Origin: an uncultured Gemmatimonadota bacterium
GTDB taxonomy: Bacteria; Gemmatimonadota; Gemmatimonadetes; Longimicrobiales; Gaopeijiaceae
Direction of reading: 5' to 3'
DNA: 6,033 nt
Assembly (NCBI GenBank): GCA_937136445.1
Contig: CAKZOQ010000369.1
Location: forward strand, 1 to 6,033
Shown: in pieces, positions 1 to 5,608 of the stretch
Position numbering within the stretch: position 1 is the stretch's first letter
Layout: each line of letters opens with the position of its first letter
Translations under genes and position numbers: made by a program
The notes under the pieces: model-generated
What the model was told of the DNA's origin: nothing
Seen by the model: the letters and a program-made list of their open reading frames with translations, nothing else
Database searches by the model: none

Positions 1-381
1 GAGCTGGGCGTGTCCGGCGACGTCTACGGGACGCTCTTCCTGGTGGGGACGCCCACGGTGGACCCGACGGACGGGACCATCTCGGTGCCGGACCTGGACT
101 TCCACGTGGCCACCGCCGACCTCCTGGGCACCGCCGCCACCTGGCTCGGTGAGATCGGTCTGCGGGGCTTCCTCCGCCAGCGGGCTCGGTGGCCCTCCCA
201 ACCGGCGGAGGCGTGGCTCGGGGACTGGCTTCGCCGGGGGATCAACCGGGAGATCGACGAGAGCCTGCGGATCCGGGGCGTCGTGGACACCGTGGGGGTC
301 CGCTCCGTCCTGGCGCTGCCCCTGGACGTGCGGGTCCGCATCCAGGCCCTCGCCACCGCCTCGGTGGAGGTCCTTCCCTAG
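1..381 (+). CDS. DUF4403 family protein, C-terminal part (5' end outside window)
   Basis: The frame is open from the first base and ends at TAG 379-381, giving the last 126 residues of a longer protein. The pattern near the visible N-terminus (VYGTLFLVGTP, a short D-rich turn, then SVPDLDFHVAT) followed by an amphipathic stretch with AATWL and a long helix ending in an INREIDESL-like segment matches, from memory, the C-terminal end of DUF4403 proteins. These are usually a few hundred residues long, often exported, and have no established biochemical function. A GTG at position 10 is in frame but falls inside the domain, so it is not taken as the start. No catalytic motif is visible. The strand composition (alternating hydrophobic residues, for example near the end) suggests a beta-rich fold. 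The gene converges on ada. The family call is fairly confident; the biological role is unknown. Confidence 0.72.
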   Translation, partial: ELGVSGDVYGTLFLVGTPTVDPTDGTISVPDLDFHVATADLLGTAATWLGEIGLRGFLRQRARWPSQPAEAWLGDWLRRGINREIDESLRIRGVVDTVGVRSVLALPLDVRVRIQALATASVEVLP

Positions 382-382
382 T

Positions 383-462
383 GTGGTGTCGCCGAAGTCT
401 GGTAGCTACCGAGGGGGTGGAGGCGCTGGCCTGACGAGGCGGAGCGACGTTGGCGGCACCAC
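383..462. terminator. Nested stem-loop between convergent genes, probable bidirectional terminator
   Basis: Bases 383-393 (GTGGTGTCGCC) pair with 452-462 (GGCGGCACCAC) over 11 positions with one G-U pair, and the stem can extend by a wobble pair and an A-T pair inward (394-395 with 450-451). Inside it lie a perfect 10-base palindrome at 401-410 (GGTAGCTACC) and an imperfect hairpin at 424-446 (CGCT and GCCT pairing with AGGC and AGCG around a GACG loop). It lies between two stop codons on opposite strands, the usual place for a shared terminator. There is no T-tract on either side, which is common in GC-rich genomes but leaves the function as inference. Confidence 0.45.
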
Positions 463-463
463 C

Positions 464-1528
464 CTAGCCTGTCTCCCGGCCCGCCCGGCGCTCCAGCTCC
501 AGGAGCCGCCGCTTCCGCCACAGGCCGGCGGCGTACCCGGTGAGGGAGCCGTCGGCGCCCACCACCCGGTGGCAGGGCACGAGGATGGCCACCCGGTTGG
601 CCGCGATGGCCGTCGCCACCGCCCGCGCCGCACCGGGCCGCCCCATCCCCTCCGCCACCTCGCCGTAGCTCCGGGTGGTACCGGCGGGGATGGCCCGTAA
701 CGCGCGCCACACCTCCTGCTGGAAGTCGGTGCCAGGGGTGCGCACAGGCACGTCGGGCACCGGACCGCGGCCCTCCAGGAAGGCTGTCAGACCGGGCTCC
801 AGATCGTCCAGCGGCCCGGTCCTACCGGGTGCGAAGACCCACCCGGTGCGTTGCGCCAGCCGTCGCACCTGTCGCTCCAGCGACGACCGGTCGCCGAACT
901 CCAGGAGGACCACCGCGTCGTCGGTAGCCCCGGCCAGCATGGGACCCAGCGGCGTGAGCAGTCGGGTGAAGCGGACCACCGTCTCGTCGGCGGCCCCGCC
1001 GGGGGTGCGGCCCAGAACGCTCCGGAAGGCCTCGCCGAACCCACTGAGGGAGTCCCAGCCGGTGCCGAAGGCGGCGCGGCTCACCCCTTCCCCCGATTGG
1101 ATACGGTCCAGCGCCTCGGCCAGACGGCGGGCGCGGGCCCAGGCATGGAAGGTGGTCCCGTGGTGCTTCCGGAACCATCGCCGCACCCGGGTGGGCGAGA
1201 AGCCCTCGTCCTCGAGCGCTCCGTCGGTCCAGCGCCGGTCGGGCGCGACCTCCACCGCCTCGAGCAGGGGCGCGAGCCAGTCCGGCGGAGCGCCGGCGAG
1301 GCGGAGGGGCCGACAGCGGCGGCAGGGCCGGTATCCCGCCGCCAGCGCCTCCTCCAGGTCCGGGAAGAACACCACGTTCTCCGGTCGGGGCTTTCGGGCC
1401 GGGCAGGTGGGACGGCAGACGATCCCGGTGGTGGTCACGCCCGTGAGGAAGACACCCTCGTACTGGGGGTCGCGCTCCATGAAGGCGCGTAGCATCTCGG
1501 TCCGGGGAGGCAGGGTCATGGTGTCCAT
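464..1528 (-). CDS. ada: Bifunctional Ada: alkylation-response transcription activator and DNA methyltransferase
   Basis: This is a suicide DNA-repair protein and regulator: it removes methyl groups from O6-methylguanine and from phosphotriesters, and the latter transfer turns Ada into an activator of its own regulon. Starting at ATG 1528 the protein has 354 residues, the same length as E. coli Ada. The N-terminal zinc site falls at Cys38, Cys42, Cys69 and Cys72 (CRPTC and CRRC), the E. coli numbering; Cys38 is the phosphotriester methyl acceptor. An AraC-type helix-turn-helix spans about 85-178. The methyltransferase part follows, with FQQEVWRALRAIPAGTTRSY at 269-288 and PCHRVV at 318-323, placing the O6-methylguanine acceptor at Cys319. 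All key residues are intact. No clear Shine-Dalgarno precedes ATG 1528 or the alternative ATG 1519; matching length and cysteine spacing favour 1528. It is divergent from the peptidase gene. Confident. Confidence 0.96.
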   Translation of the reverse strand: MDTMTLPPRTEMLRAFMERDPQYEGVFLTGVTTTGIVCRPTCPARKPRPENVVFFPDLEEALAAGYRPCRRCRPLRLAGAPPDWLAPLLEAVEVAPDRRWTDGALEDEGFSPTRVRRWFRKHHGTTFHAWARARRLAEALDRIQSGEGVSRAAFGTGWDSLSGFGEAFRSVLGRTPGGAADETVVRFTRLLTPLGPMLAGATDDAVVLLEFGDRSSLERQVRRLAQRTGWVFAPGRTGPLDDLEPGLTAFLEGRGPVPDVPVRTPGTDFQQEVWRALRAIPAGTTRSYGEVAEGMGRPGAARAVATAIAANRVAILVPCHRVVGADGSLTGYAAGLWRKRRLLELERRAGRETG

Positions 1529-1672
1529 GGAGCCAAGGTGAGGGCCGGCCCCGCCGTGGGCTACCGGAGAATCGACGCCGAAGTGGACCCCACCGGAAAC
1601 CAGCTTGCGTCGCGAGCCGTCGGGGAGGGAGCTTGAGCCGTCTCGCCCGTCCATCCCGCCTGGAGCCCGTCC
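1529..1672. promoter_or_regulatory. Divergent intergenic region, ada and S41 peptidase
   Basis: Both flanking genes must be transcribed out of these 144 bases, unless the promoters lie inside the coding regions. I do not see a convincing sigma-70 -35/-10 pair in either direction. Visible elements are a 10-base palindrome GGGCCGGCCC at 1542-1551, a few bases upstream of the ada start, and CTTGCG at 1604-1609. In the ada direction CTTGCG reads CGCAAG and matches part of the E. coli Ada-box core (GCGCAAG), about 80 bases before the ada start. Repeats near the peptidase start are listed separately. GGAG at 1662-1665, seven bases before ATG 1673, is the probable ribosome binding site of the peptidase. 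The promoter role is inferred from gene orientation only. Confidence 0.5.
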
Positions 1673-1674
1673 AT
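1614..1674. repeat. Short direct repeats phased at about one DNA turn
   Basis: CCGTC occurs four times, starting at 1617, 1638, 1647 and 1667, with steps of 21, 9 and 20 bases. The first two copies share the longer word GAGCCGTC (1614-1621 and 1635-1642). The last two share the 10-mer GCCCGTCCAT (1645-1654 and 1665-1674), whose second copy runs into the ATG of the peptidase gene. GCTTG also recurs at 1603-1607 and 1631-1635. The repeats are plain in the sequence. Their spacing, close to 2, 3 and 5 helical turns from the first copy, would suit a regulator binding one face of the DNA, but chance or local duplication in GC-rich sequence is possible. Confidence 0.5.
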
Positions 1675-4600
1675 GATCCGCCGGCCCCGCCGTGCCCTCC
1701 TCGCCTTCGTCGTTCTGGCGCTCCTCGCGACGCTCCCGGGCGTCGGGCAGGCGCTTGCGGCCCAGGAGGCAGGCAGCCGCCTCCTCCGCCAGCCCGACCT
1801 GAGCGCCGACCGCGTGGCCTTCACCCATGGGGCCGATGTCTGGGTGGCGCCGCTGGAGGGCGGCCGGGCCGTGCGTCTCACCAGCACCCCGGCGGTGGAG
1901 GCCGACCCGCGCGTCTCGCCCGACGGGCGGTGGATCGCCTTCACCTCGAACCGATCGGGCACCAACCAGGTGTACCTGGTCTCAGCCGAGGGTGGGCAGC
2001 CCCGGCGGCTCACCTGGTACCCGGCCTCCTCCCACGCCCGCGGCTGGAGCCCCGACGGGAGCCGGGTCCTCTACTCCTCCACTCGGCAGACGGCGCCCTC
2101 GGGGCACGAGCGCCTCTGGACCGTCTCGGCCGAGGGAGGGCCGTCCGAGCTCGTCCCCGCGCCGTGGGGCCATTCCGGGTCGTGGGCTCCCGACGGGCGT
2201 CGGCTGGTGGTGGACCGCATGTCGCGCTGGGACGTGGAGTTCCGGGACTACCGCGGGGGACAGAACACCCCGCTGGTCATCCTGGACACCGAGACGCTGG
2301 AGGAGACGCTCCTCCCCAACGAGGACCGGACGACCGACACCCACCCGGTCTGGATGGGCGACCGCATCTACTTCGTGTCGGACCGGGACTTCGCCTACAA
2401 CGTCTGGTCCTACGACCCGGCCTCCGGGGCGTTGGAGCAGCTCACCGGGTCCTCCGGCGCCGAGGTGAAGCACCTGTCGGGGAACGGCGAACTCCTGGCC
2501 CTGGAGCAGGATGGCTGGATCCACACCCTGGACCCGGCCACCGGCGCCACCGAGCGGCTGGCCATCGAGGTGACGGGGGACTTCCCGTGGGCCGAGACCC
2601 GGTGGGAAGACGTGACGCCGTCGGCGGGGAGCGGGTCCCTCTCGCCCACGGGGCAGCGGGCCCTCTTCTCGGCCCGGGGGGAGATCTTCACCGTGCCGGT
2701 GGAGCACGGCGACCCGCGCAACCTGTCGCGCACCTCCGACGCCGCCGACCGTGCTCCGGTCTGGTCCCCCGACGGGGCACAGGTGGCCTGGTTCAGCGAC
2801 GCCTCCGGAGGGAACGTGGAGGAGGGCTACGAGCTCCTGGTGGCGGACCAGGACGGGCTCACCGAGCCCCGGCGCATCGACATCGGCGCGTCGGCCATGG
2901 CCTGGGAGGTGACCTGGTCGCCCGACGGCGAGCACATCGCCTTCGTGGACGACGACGTGCGCATCCGGGTGGTCGAATTGGCCAGCGGGGAGATCCGCAC
3001 CGTGGACACCGGCCGTACCCAGCTCGAGCGTGGCAGCATGGGGCTCACCTGGTCTCCGGACTCGCGCTGGCTGGCCTATGCCAAGACGCAGGCCAACAAC
3101 TTCCGCCGGATCATGGCGCTGGAGCTGGAGACCGGGCAGGCACGGCCCCTCACCAACGACCTGGCCGACGCCATGAGCCCGGCGTGGGACCGGGACGGAC
3201 GGCACCTCTACTTCCTGGCCTCCACCGACCTGGGGCTCAACTCCGGATGGGCCAACACCAGCACCGTGCAGGCCCAGTCGCCCACCTACGCCGCCTGGGT
3301 CATGGTCCTCCGAGACGACGACCCCACCCCCTTCCCGCTCCGCTCCGACGAGGAGCCGATCGAGGATGAGGAGGAGGCGGACGAGATCGTCGGGGCCCCG
3401 GCGGCGGGAGGGCCAGGTGAGGCGGCGGGCGCCGACGCTCCCCCCGAGGTCCGCATCGACTTCGAGGGCGTGGACCGGCGCATCGTGGCCCTCCCCGTGC
3501 CGGTCCGGGAGTATCGCGCCCTGCTGGCCGGCCCGGCGGGCTCCGTCTTCATCGGCGAGGCCATGGAGAACGGCTTCGGGCTGAACGTCCTGACGTTCGC
3601 CCTGGACGAGAGGGAGGCGACGCCCTTCCTCCAGGGAGTGAGCTCCCTCGCCCTCTCCGCCGACGCCGGCTCCCTCCTGTACCGCCAGGGCGAGTCCTGG
3701 CACGTGGTCGAGACCGCCCGGCCGCCGGAGCCGGGCTCGGGCCCGCTGGAGATGACGCTGCGCATGGAGCTGGATCGGGAGGCCGAGTGGCGCCAGATGT
3801 TCGACGAAGCGTGGCGCTACGAAGAAGAGTTCTTCTACGACCAGGGGATGCACGGAGCCGACTGGGACGCCGTCCACGCCCGCTACAGCCCCCTGGTGGA
3901 CCACGTCCGGCACCGCGCCGACCTCACCTATCTGCTGGATCAGATGAACGGGGAGATGAGCGTGGGCCACTCCTTCGTCTTCGGCGGGGACTACCCGGCG
4001 GTGGATACCTCCCGGGTGGGCCTCCTCGGCGCCGACTTCACGGCGGAGGACGGAGGATGGCGCATCGAGCGCATCTACACCTTCGAGAGCTGGAACCCGG
4101 GGCTCAGCGCGCCGCTGGACCAGCCCGGCCTCGACGTGGACGAGGGCGACTTCCTGGTGGGCGTGAACGGCGAGCAGCTGGACGCCACCATGGACCCCTG
4201 GCGCCTCCTGGACGGCACGGCGGAGCGCCAGACCGTGCTCCACCTGAACGACCAACCGGGGATGGAGGGGAGCCGCACGGTGACCGTGGAGCCCATCCGC
4301 TCCGAGTCCCAGCTCCGCCAACGCGCCTGGGTGGAGGACAACCGGCGCCGGGTGGACGAACTCTCCGGCGGGCGGGTCGCCTACGCCTGGGTTCCCAACA
4401 CCGGAGGCCCCGGGGTGGTCTCCTTCGACCGGTACTTCTTCGCCCAGCAGGACAAGGAGGCCGCGGTCATCGACGAGCGCTACAACGGCGGCGGGCTCCT
4501 GGACGACTACATGGTGGACTACATGACCCGGGAGCTGCGGGCCGCCATCACCAACGACATCCCCGGAGGTGAGCCCATGGTGCTCCCCCAGGGAGTGCTG

Positions 4601-4999
4601 GGCCCCAAGGTCCTCCTGGTCAACGAGCTGGCCGGCTCCGGTGGCGACTACTTCCCGTGGGCCTTCCGGCAGCAGGAGGTGGGCCCGCTGGTGGGCATGC
4701 GGACCTGGGGCGGGCTGGTGGCCTCGTCGGTCCACTACGCCCTGGTGGACGGCGGAGCCCTCACGGCGCCCACCTTCGCCGTCTTCGATCCCGTGAACGG
4801 CCGCTTCATCGCAGAAAACGAGGGCGTGCCGCCGGACATCCGGGTCTGGCAGGACGCCGCCGCCGTGGCCGAGGGCCGCGACCCCCAGCTCGAGCGTGCG
4901 GTGGAGGAGGCGCTCCGGCTCCTGGAGGAGAACCCTCTCCCCGAGATCACGGTGCCGCCCCCCTCCCGACCGTCCCGGCCCGGAGGCGGCGGACGATGA
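1673..4999 (+). CDS. Exported Tricorn-like S41 family peptidase
   Basis: This is a large serine protease of the Tricorn type, expected to degrade peptides outside the cytoplasm. ATG 1673 is preceded by GGAG at seven bases. Residues 1-30 form a signal peptide (arginine-rich start, hydrophobic core AFVVLALLAT, ALA-A cleavage near 29-30). Residues about 35-310 and 311-680 resemble the two beta-propellers, with repeated WD40-like motifs such as SPDGRWIAF (82-90), WSPDG (364-368, 415-419) and WSPDSRWLAY (460-469). An acidic Glu/Asp-rich linker at 558-572 and an Ala/Gly/Pro stretch after it interrupt the second propeller. Core domain C1 is about 695-770, PDZ about 775-875, and the S41 core about 880-1090. 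Catalytic candidates by alignment from memory with Thermoplasma Tricorn are His766, nucleophile Ser989 (AGSGGD) and Glu1048 (AENEGV). Tricorn Ser745 and Asp966 correspond to Gly765 and Gly990. Substrate is unknown. It overlaps the next gene by four bases. Confidence 0.93.
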   Translation: MIRRPRRALLAFVVLALLATLPGVGQALAAQEAGSRLLRQPDLSADRVAFTHGADVWVAPLEGGRAVRLTSTPAVEADPRVSPDGRWIAFTSNRSGTNQVYLVSAEGGQPRRLTWYPASSHARGWSPDGSRVLYSSTRQTAPSGHERLWTVSAEGGPSELVPAPWGHSGSWAPDGRRLVVDRMSRWDVEFRDYRGGQNTPLVILDTETLEETLLPNEDRTTDTHPVWMGDRIYFVSDRDFAYNVWSYDPASGALEQLTGSSGAEVKHLSGNGELLALEQDGWIHTLDPATGATERLAIEVTGDFPWAETRWEDVTPSAGSGSLSPTGQRALFSARGEIFTVPVEHGDPRNLSRTSDAADRAPVWSPDGAQVAWFSDASGGNVEEGYELLVADQDGLTEPRRIDIGASAMAWEVTWSPDGEHIAFVDDDVRIRVVELASGEIRTVDTGRTQLERGSMGLTWSPDSRWLAYAKTQANNFRRIMALELETGQARPLTNDLADAMSPAWDRDGRHLYFLASTDLGLNSGWANTSTVQAQSPTYAAWVMVLRDDDPTPFPLRSDEEPIEDEEEADEIVGAPAAGGPGEAAGADAPPEVRIDFEGVDRRIVALPVPVREYRALLAGPAGSVFIGEAMENGFGLNVLTFALDEREATPFLQGVSSLALSADAGSLLYRQGESWHVVETARPPEPGSGPLEMTLRMELDREAEWRQMFDEAWRYEEEFFYDQGMHGADWDAVHARYSPLVDHVRHRADLTYLLDQMNGEMSVGHSFVFGGDYPAVDTSRVGLLGADFTAEDGGWRIERIYTFESWNPGLSAPLDQPGLDVDEGDFLVGVNGEQLDATMDPWRLLDGTAERQTVLHLNDQPGMEGSRTVTVEPIRSESQLRQRAWVEDNRRRVDELSGGRVAYAWVPNTGGPGVVSFDRYFFAQQDKEAAVIDERYNGGGLLDDYMVDYMTRELRAAITNDIPGGEPMVLPQGVLGPKVLLVNELAGSGGDYFPWAFRQQEVGPLVGMRTWGGLVASSVHYALVDGGALTAPTFAVFDPVNGRFIAENEGVPPDIRVWQDAAAVAEGRDPQLERAVEEALRLLEENPLPEITVPPPSRPSRPGGGGR

Positions 5000-5520
5000 G
5001 CCTCTCCGAAGCCCCCTACTCCACGCTTCTGGAGGAGGCCCTCGAAGCCTGGGAGGACGTCCGCCGCGGCATCCTCGAGGAGGCCGCCGCCCTGCCGGAC
5101 GACGAGTACGGGTTCCGGCCCCACGACGAGGCCCGCAGCTTCCAGGAGATCCTCCGACACATCCTGGAATCGGGGCTCATGGCCATGGGCGAGCTCGCCC
5201 GACCCGACGGCGACTTCACCCGCCAGGGCTTCCCGGCGTTCATCCGGGAGTATGCCGGCGACCTCCCCGAGGTGCTGGAGCCCGAGGCCCTCCTGGACCA
5301 CCTGCGCATGTCCTTCGCCGAGGGGGCGGCCTCCCTCCGGGCGGCAGGGGACCTCCACATGCTCCAGACCATCCGACGCTTCGACGGGCTCTCCGGCACC
5401 CGACTCACCTGGCTCCACCACCACCTCGCCCACGAGATGTACCATCGGGGCCAGCTCGCCCTCTACGTACGCCAGTCCGGGCGGCTGCCCGCGCTGACGG
5501 CGCGCATCCAGGGCGGGTAG
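4996..5520 (+). CDS. DinB-fold (DinB/YfiT-like) putative metalloprotein
   Basis: This is a 174-residue protein with the four-helix DinB pattern: FRPHDEARSFQEILRHI at about 40-56, then a C-terminal helix with LAHEMYHRGQL at 144-154. Expected metal ligands are His55, His146 and His150, all present. The family is named after Bacillus DNA-damage-inducible DinB, unrelated to E. coli DNA polymerase IV of the same name. It includes thiol-dependent S-transferases, but many members have no known reaction, so none is assigned. There is no signal peptide, so it should be cytoplasmic. ATG 4996 shares ATGA with the peptidase stop and has GGAGG at 4982-4986, nine bases upstream. Translational coupling with the peptidase is therefore likely. 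Length is normal for the family. The fold assignment is confident, the function open. Confidence 0.9.
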   Translation: MSLSEAPYSTLLEEALEAWEDVRRGILEEAAALPDDEYGFRPHDEARSFQEILRHILESGLMAMGELARPDGDFTRQGFPAFIREYAGDLPEVLEPEALLDHLRMSFAEGAASLRAAGDLHMLQTIRRFDGLSGTRLTWLHHHLAHEMYHRGQLALYVRQSGRLPALTARIQGG

Positions 5521-5531
5521 CGGCGCGGGGT

Positions 5532-5572
5532 TGGCGGGGCCCTCCACCGACGATACCCTTGGGGCCCCGCCA
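5532..5572 (+). terminator. GC-rich stem-loop between the DinB-fold gene and argG
   Basis: Bases 5532-5542 (TGGCGGGGCCC) and 5562-5572 (GGGCCCCGCCA) are perfectly complementary over 11 bp around a 19-base loop. The structure starts 12 bases after the DinB-fold stop codon and ends 36 bases before the argG start. No T-run follows, so intrinsic termination is uncertain; it could instead lie in the argG leader. A weak promoter-like pair, TTGGCG (5531-5536) and TACCCT (5554-5559) with 17-base spacing, overlaps it, so the stem and an argG promoter may share the same bases. The inverted repeat is seen directly; its role is inferred. Confidence 0.5.
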
Positions 5573-5598
5573 CCGACTACCGCACTCCCCCCTCCCCC

Positions 5599-5602
5599 GG
5601 AG
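5599..5602 (+). promoter_or_regulatory. Ribosome binding site that fixes the GTG start of argG
   Basis: GGAG lies six bases before GTG 5609. Reading upstream in frame there is no ATG or GTG back to the stem-loop, and the family's N-terminus (a few residues before the AYSGGLDT loop) fits this start. Confidence 0.7.
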
Positions 5603-5608
5603 ACCCGC

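Noticed and set aside
675..1541. Plus-strand open frames opposite ada
   Set aside because: Ser/Arg/Pro-rich with no motif; antisense shadows of ada, whose motifs are complete.
1542..1551. Palindrome GGGCCGGCCC in front of ada as an operator
   Set aside because: A pure G/C palindrome of this length is easily produced by chance in such GC-rich sequence, and nothing else supports it.
1529..1828. A 100-residue N-terminal extension of Ada from ATG 1828
   Set aside because: The extension runs antisense into the peptidase signal peptide and first propeller blade, is low-complexity, and E. coli Ada numbering is reproduced exactly from ATG 1528.
1633..3369. A long plus-strand frame overlapping the first half of the peptidase
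   Set aside because: Arg/Pro/Gly-rich shadow in another frame with no family resemblance; the overlapping peptidase frame explains the region.
1982..4735. A very long open frame on the minus strand opposite the peptidase gene
   Set aside because: Its translation is rich in Gly, Ala, Pro, Val and His with no recognisable domain, and it lies wholly antisense to a gene with clear signal peptide, propeller, PDZ and S41 motifs. High GC makes stops rare in such frames.
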